A stretch of DNA of 45,824 bases from a virus, in IMG/VR virus record IMGVR_UViG_3300022752_000121, positions 1-45,824 of that record, one strand, 5' to 3'. Below are positions 12,616 through 21,638 of the stretch, piece after piece. Under the pieces are notes generated by a model. The model was not told the origin of the DNA and made no database searches. It was given only the letters and a program-made list of their open reading frames with translations. The position numbers and the translations under genes were made by a program. How positions within the stretch are numbered: position 1 is the first letter of the stretch; every line of letters begins with the position of its first letter.

Positions 12616-14175
12616 ATGGCCATAGTTACATATTCAAGCACCTCAACCAGCAATTACATAGTTGGTCTTACCATGGGTGTGGCCTTGGGTTATAGGATCA
12701 GTGGGGGTGTGATCAAGGCCCCTAGACCCGCAGTGCAGATAACCAAATATTTCAATTCCAGCACAGTGGTTCCATGGGCCAGCACGGCCACTAGTTTTTT
12801 ACTAGAAGTCAGTAGCCCCAGCCAGTTTAACACAGTGGTAGGCACTGATGGTGATAGACAAACAGTGGCTCTATTCAACACAGGTACGCAGGTTATAACT
12901 GTAGAAGCACCCTATTTCAGTGATATCATAGCAGAAGCAAGAACACGTTACACAGGGGCAGGATATTCAGCACCACCCTGGACTATACTACCAGGACAGG
13001 CCAAGACCTTTGGTCTCAGTTACTACAGTAGAGAAAAAGGCAGTATAAATGAAGCAATATGGTTTAGTGTAACAGAGACTCAGAGTGTGACCAGATTGGA
13101 CTTGGCCATCAGTGCCAATGAGTTATATAACTTGTCATTTAGTAGAACCAGTTACAGTACCAGTACATGGTTGCCCAATCAAAATGTCTTAGTTGACTAT
13201 GAAATAACGCCTATCCGCAATGGTGTGGTGCAAGATGTTGATACTAATTTTTCTGTTAGTATATCAGGACACAATAGTTGGTCATTAGAAAGCCAATCCA
13301 AAAATAAGTTCACGTTGAGATTTAACAGTTGGGCTTTGAGCAACAGCACTGCTTCTTATGCCGCCACAGCCACAATTACAGCGCCGGGTGTAGGGCAAGT
13401 ATATCTATTTGGCAATACCAGTACTCACAGTGTCAACACTGCATTGAACTACAGCAGCAGTAGTTGGATCAGTACTTTGACACAGCCAGATGCCATTGTT
13501 GGAGCAAGAATTGACTATATTCAGCCCACAATGACCAGCACGCAGACTATGCGGGTATTGACCATAGGTGTAGGTACAGGTGGAGATGGAGCACCTCCTT
13601 TGCGAGACAGCAATACATTTTTCAAACCTGAATTCTTAGATATAATACAGAGCAGAGGAAAGATACAAAATGCCTACTGGCAGACCATATATAGTTTTCC
13701 TTTGGCCAGTACCACAACGTCGAGAACCTTTCTTAGCAAAGACTACAAGATCAAAAGTCAGGGTCAGGGATTAGACTATGATTCATATTATGGTGAAGGT
13801 GTCAATGCAGGAACTATGTTTGTTGTTGAATTAGACAATGCCAATAATGTGTTTGTCAAATTTGCAGGATTAAGACAGGATTCAGGGGGAAGAGATGCTG
13901 TTGTAGATCAAACTCTGAGTAGAATCGGTCGTGTTTTTTATTATTACAGCACAAGAGATCAAAATTTCCGTACGACCAGTACCATATCAAGACCTTGGGG
14001 TCAGGTCTATCAACAGCAGGTGTTTGTCAACAACGTTCTTACTCAGACAGAATTGTTAACAGAATTTGGTAACACTGGCACAGCTGTCAACCCCACAGTG
14101 ACCATGAGTCAATTCTTTAGAGGTTTTGACAATCAAGATAGAATAATAACCAGTCTTGTAGTATCTCCTACCTAA
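12616..14175 (+). CDS. Large beta-rich, probable virion protein, 519 aa
   Basis: The start is taken at ATG 12616 (MAIVTYSSTSTSNYIVGLTM), one base after the previous stop; an ATG at 12598 inside the upstream gene would add six residues. The protein is Ser/Thr/Asn-rich with repeated short beta strands. It has a segment resembling an immunoglobulin-like repeat near residues 180-280 (ANELYNLSFSRTSYSTSTW and after). It is probably a tail or fibre component partnered with the 568-aa protein; no specific family is recognised. Confidence 0.68.
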   Translation: MAIVTYSSTSTSNYIVGLTMGVALGYRISGGVIKAPRPAVQITKYFNSSTVVPWASTATSFLLEVSSPSQFNTVVGTDGDRQTVALFNTGTQVITVEAPYFSDIIAEARTRYTGAGYSAPPWTILPGQAKTFGLSYYSREKGSINEAIWFSVTETQSVTRLDLAISANELYNLSFSRTSYSTSTWLPNQNVLVDYEITPIRNGVVQDVDTNFSVSISGHNSWSLESQSKNKFTLRFNSWALSNSTASYAATATITAPGVGQVYLFGNTSTHSVNTALNYSSSSWISTLTQPDAIVGARIDYIQPTMTSTQTMRVLTIGVGTGGDGAPPLRDSNTFFKPEFLDIIQSRGKIQNAYWQTIYSFPLASTTTSRTFLSKDYKIKSQGQGLDYDSYYGEGVNAGTMFVVELDNANNVFVKFAGLRQDSGGRDAVVDQTLSRIGRVFYYYSTRDQNFRTTSTISRPWGQVYQQQVFVNNVLTQTELLTEFGNTGTAVNPTVTMSQFFRGFDNQDRIITSLVVSPT

Positions 14176-14208
14176 AGAGAGATAATTACAATATGACCTG
14201 GGTGTTAT

Positions 14209-16038
14209 ATGTTTATTGATAGTCTACCTCAACTAAGCCAACAACAACAAGAATCAATAGAATTTACAGGTGATTACCTAGAATATGATCAAAACCTTAG
14301 TGATCTAGCAGGTTCTCTCTACACTTCCTGTTGTGCAAAAAATTATAATACTGATTTTGCCAAGTTTGCCTTCTTGATCACTGAGTTACCCAAAAATCCC
14401 AAACGTAAGTGTGTGATATGGCGTTACAGAGGTGAATGGGTTGCTAAATATTTTTACAGAGATTGGCAAACAGATCGTGGTTATATTGAAATTGATCTGC
14501 CTATTCCTGAATTAACCTGGAGGAAAAATCCTGACATAGATTTTAGCATGACATTCTATGACAGTCCTTTAGGTAACTTTGAGCCAGATCCTTGGGACTG
14601 GTCATACACCATGGTTTGGTTTATGGATCCTGCTTTCAACCCAACAGAGGATAAGATTTGGGTCATGACCTGTGAAGTATTGGGAGTAAGCACAGGTGGA
14701 ACCAAAGACATGGGCTACTTAACACCAAACGTATCTGTTATATATAACGAAACTATTCCAAAATTTGAATTTGAACTAGACCAAATCATGCCACCTTATT
14801 GGGACCTGTGTTACGACTGTGCCTATAGTTTAGATCAAACCTATATCAAGGGTGATGAAAAAGTTTGGGTATGTAAGATTAGTCCAAACTATCGTAAGAC
14901 CAAAGATTGGAAATGGGTGGGTGAGATCAGCATAGAACCAGAAGCCATTTACAATTTAGACTATGGTATCTTGGATTATGATCTAGATATGAGTCAATTT
15001 GATCTTGATGATCTACGTTATGATTGTGTATTTTATTTTGATAGAAAACATCTTGAACATGCAGACGATGATGATGTATGGGCATTCAAATTGAGATGGA
15101 ATATAAATCCTGAAGGTAACAAAGTAAAAGGTTATGTAAGTCCAAATGTGAAGTATCATTATAATTTAGATCTCAAACATCTTGACATTGATTATAGTTT
15201 TGTGCAGGCCAGAGATTTTAAATTATCAGAATTTTTTGAAACTTTGGTTTGGGTCACAAATCCCAGTAAGGTCAATAACAATGCCAAGGTTTGGTTGGTA
15301 AAAGCGCAGATGACCTCAGACAGTGATGTAGAAAAACAAGTAGGATTTATCGATTTAGACAATGAAGGATTTGATGTATTTTTTATAAGTTATGATGAAG
15401 ATTGCGCAGAGGAAAATTGGCGTAGAGTTTTGAAAAAAGCACCACAGGCACAACGAATCCATGGGGTCAAGGGTATTTTCGAAGCACATAAACAGGCGGC
15501 ATCTATGGCTAAGTCAGATATGTTTTGGGTCGTAGATGCCGATGCCTGCCTTGAACCAGATTGGGAATTTGATTATAAGCCAAGTATATTTGAGTTCAAT
15601 TGTGTACATGTATGGAGAAGTCGTAATCCCTTTATAGAAGAAACCTACGGATATGGAGGAGTAAAGTTATTTCCAACAGAAGAAGTAAAACAGATGCAAA
15701 CATGGGAAAATGATGTTACACTCAGTGTTGGTGAAAATTTCAAATTAATGAATCAAATAAGTTGTACTTCAAAATTTAATAATAATGCTCTTCAAGCATA
15801 TCGCAGTGCATATAGAGAGTGTGCCAAGTTAAGTTACAAGGCAGATCCAGATAGCAAGAGACGATTGCAGGCATGGTTAAAACCAGACAAGCAGCAGCCA
15901 TTTGCAGCAGAAGTAGAACGAGGTGCCAAAGACGGTGTTGCTCATTTCTTATTGAATCATGACATGTACTTGATCAACAATTATGAATATCTCAAGGGTC
16001 GTTATGAACAAAGTTTTAAGGTAACACATGGAAGATGA
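14209..16038 (+). CDS. Tandem-repeat protein fused to a GT-A-like glycosyltransferase domain, 609 aa
   Basis: Residues about 95-390 hold three to four copies of an aromatic, acidic unit of about 80-90 residues. Copy ends are recognisable as GYLTPNVSVIYN, GEISIEPEAIYNLD and GYVSPNVKYHYNLD. Residues about 393-520 carry a domain seen in other T4-like phages: DVFFISYDEDCAEENWRRVL, then RIHGVKGIFEAHKQAA, then WVVDADACLEPDW, where Asp-Ala-Asp near 441-443 sits like the DxD metal/nucleotide-sugar site of GT-A transferases. A helical C-terminus follows. Catalysis is inferred from the motif. The repeats may bind the acceptor glycan or protein. First gene of the A/T-rich island; overlaps the next gene by 11 bases. 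Confidence 0.72.
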   Translation: MFIDSLPQLSQQQQESIEFTGDYLEYDQNLSDLAGSLYTSCCAKNYNTDFAKFAFLITELPKNPKRKCVIWRYRGEWVAKYFYRDWQTDRGYIEIDLPIPELTWRKNPDIDFSMTFYDSPLGNFEPDPWDWSYTMVWFMDPAFNPTEDKIWVMTCEVLGVSTGGTKDMGYLTPNVSVIYNETIPKFEFELDQIMPPYWDLCYDCAYSLDQTYIKGDEKVWVCKISPNYRKTKDWKWVGEISIEPEAIYNLDYGILDYDLDMSQFDLDDLRYDCVFYFDRKHLEHADDDDVWAFKLRWNINPEGNKVKGYVSPNVKYHYNLDLKHLDIDYSFVQARDFKLSEFFETLVWVTNPSKVNNNAKVWLVKAQMTSDSDVEKQVGFIDLDNEGFDVFFISYDEDCAEENWRRVLKKAPQAQRIHGVKGIFEAHKQAASMAKSDMFWVVDADACLEPDWEFDYKPSIFEFNCVHVWRSRNPFIEETYGYGGVKLFPTEEVKQMQTWENDVTLSVGENFKLMNQISCTSKFNNNALQAYRSAYRECAKLSYKADPDSKRRLQAWLKPDKQQPFAAEVERGAKDGVAHFLLNHDMYLINNYEYLKGRYEQSFKVTHGR

Positions 16039-17473
16039 TAATATCAATCAAAAATATTCTAAGTTTCAAGATAAAATTGATAAGATAAGTTCTAGTTTTT
16101 GTATTGCCAAGTGGAAACAGGTAACTATTCATTTAGACACAGGTAGAACCCACAGTTGCCATCATCCTCCTACACATAAAATTCCTATAGAAGAAATTCA
16201 AAAAAACCCTAGTGCATTACACAACACCAAATTTAAAAAGCAGCAAAGAGAAATGATGATGCAGGGGCTTCGCCCCCCTGAATGTGATTATTGTTGGCGT
16301 GTTGAGGACAGTGAAAAGCAAGACGGTGAAATGGTGTTTAGTGATAGAATTACCAAAAGTGCAAATTATTGGGCTCGTCCTTACATAGAGGAAATCAAGC
16401 AGGCAGGTTGGACCTATGATCCTTTACCTAGTTTCATGGAAGTGAATTTTGGTAGTACCTGTAATTTCAAATGTAGTTATTGTAATCCAGAAATCAGTAG
16501 TAAATGGATGGAAGAAGTAAAAAACTATGGAGGATATAAACTCAATGGATTAGAATACAACGGCCTAGCATGGTTAGAACAAAATGATAGAATTCCAATT
16601 TTGAACAAAGAGTATAATCCATATGTTGAAGCGTTTTGGCGATGGTGGCCCGAACTTGTTAGAGAATTAAAAATTTTTAGAATAACAGGTGGGGAACCAT
16701 TGTTAAACAAAAATACTTTTCAAGTTTTAGATTTTTTAATTGAAAACCCACATCCAGAGTTAAGCCTGAGCATTAACAGTAACCTAGGTGTTCCAACAAA
16801 TGTTATTAATAAGTTTATTGAAAAAATGCAGATCATACAGGATAAAAGGGCCATCAAGGAATTTTATCTTTACACTAGTTGTGAAGCGCAAGGAGACAGA
16901 GCAGAATATATTAGATACGGATTGAATTATAAAGATTGGTTGACAAATTGTGAGAAAATGATAAGAGATATTCCAGATAGTAGACTAGGATTAATGGCCA
17001 CCTATAACCTATTGAGTATAACCAGTTTCAAAGACATGTTAGAAGATATTTTAATTTTAAAAAACCGTTACACCATACAACCTGAGAGACCTCACACTGT
17101 GAGTTTAGACACACCCTATCTTAGATGGCCTGAATTTATGGCACCTTGGCTAATGCCTCCAGAGTGGCTGGTTCATATAGAAGACACTATAACATGGATG
17201 TATAAAAACCTACAACAGACATATTGGCCTCCATTATGTGGAATAGGATTCTTTGACCATGAAATTAAGAAAATGGAAAGAATCTATATTGTATGTAAGA
17301 CAGCATTAAAGGAAAAAGACACTAAAGAAATTAATCTGCATAGACAAAACTTTATTAAATTTGTAGATGAACATGATCTGCGTAGAAACACAAATTTCCT
17401 AAAAACTTTTCCTGAGTTCAAAAAAATTTATAAGGAATGGAAAAACTATGAGCACCCATTTGCTAGAGTTTAA
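16028..17473 (+). CDS. Radical SAM enzyme with N-terminal cysteine cluster, 481 aa
   Basis: CNFKCSYCNP at residues 145-152 (C145, C149, C152) is the CxxxCxxC site for the radical SAM [4Fe-4S] cluster, and FRITGGEPLLN near residue 220 is the GGEP motif that binds SAM. The first 90 residues carry four more cysteines (C25, C44, C86, C89; FCIAKW, HSCHH, ECDYCW), which look like an auxiliary Fe-S cluster site of the SPASM/twitch kind placed at the N-terminus. Such enzymes modify peptides, sugars or cyclitols; the substrate here is unknown. Tandem paralogue of the next gene, with which it overlaps by 26 bases. Confidence 0.85.
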   Translation: MEDDNINQKYSKFQDKIDKISSSFCIAKWKQVTIHLDTGRTHSCHHPPTHKIPIEEIQKNPSALHNTKFKKQQREMMMQGLRPPECDYCWRVEDSEKQDGEMVFSDRITKSANYWARPYIEEIKQAGWTYDPLPSFMEVNFGSTCNFKCSYCNPEISSKWMEEVKNYGGYKLNGLEYNGLAWLEQNDRIPILNKEYNPYVEAFWRWWPELVRELKIFRITGGEPLLNKNTFQVLDFLIENPHPELSLSINSNLGVPTNVINKFIEKMQIIQDKRAIKEFYLYTSCEAQGDRAEYIRYGLNYKDWLTNCEKMIRDIPDSRLGLMATYNLLSITSFKDMLEDILILKNRYTIQPERPHTVSLDTPYLRWPEFMAPWLMPPEWLVHIEDTITWMYKNLQQTYWPPLCGIGFFDHEIKKMERIYIVCKTALKEKDTKEINLHRQNFIKFVDEHDLRRNTNFLKTFPEFKKIYKEWKNYEHPFARV

Positions 17474-18869
17474 GAAAAATGTTTTAGACAGTGTCAGTTC
17501 TAGTTTTTGTGCTGCCAAATGGTTTAATGCCAGTATTCATCTTGGACACGGTTATACTCATAGTTGTCATTTACCTTTACCTCATGAAATAGATAAATCA
17601 GAATTAGATAAAAATCCAAGTGCCATACATAATACACAGCATAAAAAACGTCAGCGTAAGATGATGCTAGAAGGAGAAAGACCTGCTGAATGTGAATATT
17701 GTTGGAAAATAGAAGATATCAAAAGAGACAACATAAGTGATAGGGTATTTAAAAGTAGAATATATAATATAGAAGACATACAACGTATTCCTAAAAAATC
17801 TTGGAAAAATAATGTCAATTTGAAAACTTTAGAATTAAGTTTTGATAGAATCTGTAATTTTGCCTGTAGTTATTGTAATGCTGGATATTCTACGACGTGG
17901 GCCAATGACATAAAAAATTATGGTCCCTATCAGTATATGAAAACTGAAGGTGGAGGACAATATCAACATGATGGTAAGGCGTTTGAACCTTACGGCAAAT
18001 TTAATATAGATAATCCATACATAGAAGCGTTCTTCAAGTGGTGGCCAAACCTGAGTAAAGATCTACAGGAATTAAGATTCACAGGAGGTGAACCTGTGAT
18101 GAGTAATAATTTTTGGAGATTGATGGATATAATTAAAGAACAACATCTTCCTCATATGGCATTAGCGGTGAATAGCAACCTAGGCATGAAATCAAGTATT
18201 TTAGATAAACTTGTAGAATTAACAAATAATATTGATGTGAGATTGTTTGACTTATATACAAGCAATGAGAGTTATGGTGCTCATGCAGAATACATAAGAG
18301 ACGGTCTTGTCTATGAACAATGGAAAAAGAATTTGATTTATTTTATTGAAAATGCAAAATTTCGTAGCGTGACTATTATGATGACCATAAACAGTCTGTG
18401 CCTATTCAGCATAACTGAATTTATGGATGACATGCTTTTACTTAAGAAGAAATATGGACATAACAAGCCTCACATTGACCTTAACATTCTTAGATGGCCT
18501 AGTTTCATGAGTGCTATTAATTTACCCGATCATTTAAAAATATATTGTCATGATAAATTAAGTAAATGGTATAAAAATCATAAAGACGATGAACTCCTAG
18601 TTGACTTTGAGCGTGCTCAAATTGAAAGACTTCTTGATTATATAGAGGTTGTAGATCAGGCTCATAAAAGAGCCAGCACGGACAACCTTGCTTTATGGCA
18701 TGATTTTAAGGCCTTCTATAGCCAATATGATGTTAGAAGAGGAAAAGACTTTACTAAAACTTGGCCTAGTATTTTAGTTGATTGGTATAATACCATTGAC
18801 ATTGATACTACTATGAAATTAGTAAAACTGACCAAATTAGAAGAAAACTTTTTTAATACGGAATCGTAA
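17448..18869 (+). CDS. Radical SAM enzyme, tandem paralogue, 473 aa
   Basis: Same architecture as its upstream neighbour: N-terminal cysteines C21, C40, C82 and C85 (SFCAAKW, HSCHL, ECEYCW), radical SAM motif CNFACSYC with C136, C140 and C143, and LRFTGGEPVMSNN for SAM binding. The shared stretches (NPSA.HNT, EAF.WWP, D.ILRWP.FM and DVRR..DF..T.P) show the two arose by duplication, but divergence is large, so they probably act on different positions or substrates. Start ATG lies within the previous gene. It converges with the minus-strand gene at 18853. Confidence 0.85.
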   Translation: MSTHLLEFKKNVLDSVSSSFCAAKWFNASIHLGHGYTHSCHLPLPHEIDKSELDKNPSAIHNTQHKKRQRKMMLEGERPAECEYCWKIEDIKRDNISDRVFKSRIYNIEDIQRIPKKSWKNNVNLKTLELSFDRICNFACSYCNAGYSTTWANDIKNYGPYQYMKTEGGGQYQHDGKAFEPYGKFNIDNPYIEAFFKWWPNLSKDLQELRFTGGEPVMSNNFWRLMDIIKEQHLPHMALAVNSNLGMKSSILDKLVELTNNIDVRLFDLYTSNESYGAHAEYIRDGLVYEQWKKNLIYFIENAKFRSVTIMMTINSLCLFSITEFMDDMLLLKKKYGHNKPHIDLNILRWPSFMSAINLPDHLKIYCHDKLSKWYKNHKDDELLVDFERAQIERLLDYIEVVDQAHKRASTDNLALWHDFKAFYSQYDVRRGKDFTKTWPSILVDWYNTIDIDTTMKLVKLTKLEENFFNTES

Positions 18870-20163
18870 ACAATTCTTTTGACATTCTACCTAAATTTTC
18901 AGCATTATGCTCAAGTATCGGTTTCATTTTATTCAAAGTGTAATGTACGTCATACATGCTGTAGGCATCAATTTGATCAATGACCTTAAAGATTTTCAAT
19001 AGTCGTTGTTCATGATTTTTTTCTTGATCATAACTTTCATCCCAAAATTCACCGAAAGTTTTAAAACCTAGATTATGAAGAAGTTCTAATGTTCCTGGGG
19101 GTGCTAGTAAAATAAAAGGCCTGTATGACTTCATAGGATTTGTTGTTTTTTCACTAAAATTCCCAGTTGGTTCGGCGAATCTTGTTTCTGTAACAATACT
19201 GACAAATGTTTCTGCATATACAATTCTAGGATTTCTATCAATGGCTGCGGGCGGATCTACTCTGGTTGCATCACCAACAAAGTGAACGTTGGGATTTGAT
19301 TGGTCAACCGTGAGAGGTAATATATCATTTAATCTTTCTTGATTTTCCTCTATCTTTGTAAAAACTTCAGGATTTGTCTTTTGCCAGTTGTAAATATCAA
19401 ACCATAATTTGTCATTTAAATATCCTACATCACTTGTAACGTTCCAACTATAGTTGCCACTGTAAAAACTATTTGTGGTAGCCAAATACATCATTGCTAG
19501 ATTTCTATGTCCTGTATATCTTCGATTTAAACAACAGAATTTTTTGTGCGGTAATTTTTTAGGATAATAATTCTTATATGATATATTATTAAAACTATCT
19601 AAACTGATAAAAAGATCTCTATAGAATAATTCTAAATATTCATATTTGTGCTGATAATATTCTGCAACTCTATAATTGCAGGTATATACTTTGATCCTCT
19701 GTTGAAAATTATATTTTTGCGCAAATTCATTTATTGAATCTAATTCAAAACTTCTTAGTGCATTGAGATTTAATTCGGTACTTTCAAATTGATCATAATT
19801 TCTATGGTCTATAAAATTGTTAGCAATGTTTTCTCTATAAGTCGTCAACGGTTCATAAAGTATTACACTAAGTCCTTGTGTTTTGAATTTTTCTATTAGA
19901 GTTTGATTAAGATCAACTTCATCTAAAGGAAAAATTGGTCCACAGGCTCCTGTCCATATCATATAAGGCGTTGTCATCTCGCTTAGCCAAGTTCTTTCTT
20001 GCCATTGATACTTGACCTGATATAGTAATCCTGCAGGATCCTCATCAAAATTTATACTGTTATCAAACAAAAGTACGAAATCAAGTTCTAGATCATTTAC
20101 ATACAAAGTAGGACTAAATGTAGTCCAACTGACTGAGGCTTTTAATACGTCTCTAATGTTCAA
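18853..20163 (-). CDS. Glycosyltransferase-like family protein (paralogue 1 of 5), 436 aa
   Basis: No ATG fits the N-terminus; TTG at 20163 is used, with GGAGAGGAAA just before it and an 11-base overlap with the upstream oxygenase. The C-terminal third has NFSEKTTNPMKSYRPFILLA, then LHNLGFKTFGEFWDESYD, shared with four other genes in this island. A central CCLNRRYTGHRN recalls the basic site before it. The order Glu-Lys...Pro-Phe-Ile/Val...G resembles the donor-binding half of GT-B enzymes such as the fucosyltransferase-type GT10 (TEKL...P..yG), which is why I call it glycosyltransferase-like; activity is unproven. Last gene of the minus operon from 23545. Confidence 0.62.
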   Translation of the reverse strand: MNIRDVLKASVSWTTFSPTLYVNDLELDFVLLFDNSINFDEDPAGLLYQVKYQWQERTWLSEMTTPYMIWTGACGPIFPLDEVDLNQTLIEKFKTQGLSVILYEPLTTYRENIANNFIDHRNYDQFESTELNLNALRSFELDSINEFAQKYNFQQRIKVYTCNYRVAEYYQHKYEYLELFYRDLFISLDSFNNISYKNYYPKKLPHKKFCCLNRRYTGHRNLAMMYLATTNSFYSGNYSWNVTSDVGYLNDKLWFDIYNWQKTNPEVFTKIEENQERLNDILPLTVDQSNPNVHFVGDATRVDPPAAIDRNPRIVYAETFVSIVTETRFAEPTGNFSEKTTNPMKSYRPFILLAPPGTLELLHNLGFKTFGEFWDESYDQEKNHEQRLLKIFKVIDQIDAYSMYDVHYTLNKMKPILEHNAENLGRMSKELFTIPY

Positions 20164-20659
20164 TTTCCTCTCCAGTTATTTGAAGTGTATATCTATCTGC
20201 TGTTCCTATATTTGCAGCAGCATGAGGTGTAAAATTATTCCACTTTACATAGTCACCTGCGGACCAATTCACTAATCCCTTTCCATCAATCTCTAGGTAA
20301 TGACCTGGCCGCCAATCCTCTAAAAAAACCAATACTCTTTTTATATTTTCAATTTTAGGGTTGAATAATTTAATATAGGTTTGATAATGGTCTCTGTGCT
20401 CAGGCATTATTTCTAACGTTTTCATTTTATAAAATAGATAAGTTTGATTTTTTAAATTAAAAAGATTATCAAACTTTTTAACCCAATCAGGCATAGGATT
20501 TTTACTTGAATACATTTGGCCACTAAATCTATCAAAGTTTACATAACCTTTACTACGCCAAGAGGATATTTCATATTCCATTAAAGGCTGACGTTCGTAG
20601 GCAAAGTCTCTATATGACCTATCCCAAAATACTTCTATATGTCCTTGTAAATAGTTCAT
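20153..20659 (-). CDS. Fe(II)/2-oxoglutarate-type oxygenase, 168 aa
   Basis: EHRDHYQTY near residues 87-95 gives the HxD pair and FTPHAAANIG near 143-152 the distal histidine, followed by RYTLQITG whose Arg would bind 2-oxoglutarate. This HxD...H...R order and the GDYVKWNN strand fit the double-stranded beta-helix oxygenases, particularly small phage versions related to Asp/Asn beta-hydroxylases and prolyl hydroxylases. It probably hydroxylates an intermediate or peptide made by the surrounding enzymes; the substrate cannot be read. Overlaps the amidinotransferase as ATGA. Confidence 0.75.
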   Translation of the reverse strand: MNYLQGHIEVFWDRSYRDFAYERQPLMEYEISSWRSKGYVNFDRFSGQMYSSKNPMPDWVKKFDNLFNLKNQTYLFYKMKTLEIMPEHRDHYQTYIKLFNPKIENIKRVLVFLEDWRPGHYLEIDGKGLVNWSAGDYVKWNNFTPHAAANIGTADRYTLQITGEEIEH

Positions 20660-21636
20660 TGTCTATATATATCTAATGTAACACAGTGAGGACCACCTCC
20701 TAGAGTCCGTTGATGTCTAAAAGGAAGTAGAGCGCTTTCTATGCCATGTTTACCAAGTAGGTCTGCTAAATTAGTTTGTCTTTCCTCTAACACAACTAGG
20801 TTTTCGTTTATTGAAAATAAGTTGACATTGACCCATTTGCTGGCATGATTATATTCATTAAAATAAGGAATAGTTACTGGTTCGGGGCACCATATGGGTT
20901 CCCAATCTTGTAATGGTTTGGGCAATTGACTGATACTTTTAATTCTTTCTGGGTTTAATAACATCAATCCTTTGCGCAGTAATGCTATTGTACTGTCTAT
21001 ATGAATGTAACTATAGATACCTTCAATGGGCCATACTTTATATCTATCACCTAAGATTCTTTCTAATAATTTTGCACCTGCTAGATTGCCTGTATTACTG
21101 ACCAAATAGTATAGATTTTCTTCGTCTCTCAATATATTTGCAGCATCAAACAATGGTTCTTTTTCTGTTAATGCCAGGATGTCCTTACTATTAAGACAAT
21201 TTTCATTGTAAGATTCGTCAGACCTTTCTGCAATAAGTTCATGCGTCATTATTCCAAGTTTATGGAAAATTGGACGAAGACACTTTGATTCATTCTTTCT
21301 AGACCGTATTGTAATTGGACATTCTATCACTTTGTCTTTAAGAACAAGTACATTATCTCTTGGACAGTAATTATAATATTCAGGAATTTTTTCCTGCACT
21401 GGTCTATGCACCTTGATGCCTTGTTTTTTAAGAAAATCGCAAAAATTATCTAGGTCTTCATTGGCCTCTTCTATTACTTGATTAGGATAAGGTCCTATTT
21501 TTACATTATCTATGTTTTTTTGATCTGCATAATTTACCAACCTTAAACTTTTATCAATTTCTGGAATTTTTGCACCTGTGGCTGTGCCTACAATGACTTC
21601 TTTTAATTGCGACCATTCGTTTGAACTATATGACAT
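20656..21636 (-). CDS. Amidinotransferase (glycine/inosamine amidinotransferase family), 326 aa
   Basis: The catalytic set of the AGAT/StrB1 family is present: FDAANI with Asp164, YIHIDSTIALL with His212 and Asp214, and GGGPHCVTLD with nucleophile Cys318. The N-terminus (SSNEWSQLKEVIVGTATGA) is also typical. Length 326 is near cellular members (about 350-390). The family moves an amidino group from arginine to an amine, as in creatine, streptomycin or cylindrospermopsin synthesis. Beside the DegT-like gene it suggests making a guanidino group on an amino sugar or amino acid; this is inference. Two bases after the upstream gene. Confidence 0.86.
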   Translation of the reverse strand: MSYSSNEWSQLKEVIVGTATGAKIPEIDKSLRLVNYADQKNIDNVKIGPYPNQVIEEANEDLDNFCDFLKKQGIKVHRPVQEKIPEYYNYCPRDNVLVLKDKVIECPITIRSRKNESKCLRPIFHKLGIMTHELIAERSDESYNENCLNSKDILALTEKEPLFDAANILRDEENLYYLVSNTGNLAGAKLLERILGDRYKVWPIEGIYSYIHIDSTIALLRKGLMLLNPERIKSISQLPKPLQDWEPIWCPEPVTIPYFNEYNHASKWVNVNLFSINENLVVLEERQTNLADLLGKHGIESALLPFRHQRTLGGGPHCVTLDIYRQ

Positions 21637-21638
21637 AA

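Noticed and set aside
14193-14219. Eight-codon leader frame overlapping the start of the GT-A fusion gene
   Set aside because: Too short to distinguish from chance; no repeated codon or attenuator structure is visible.
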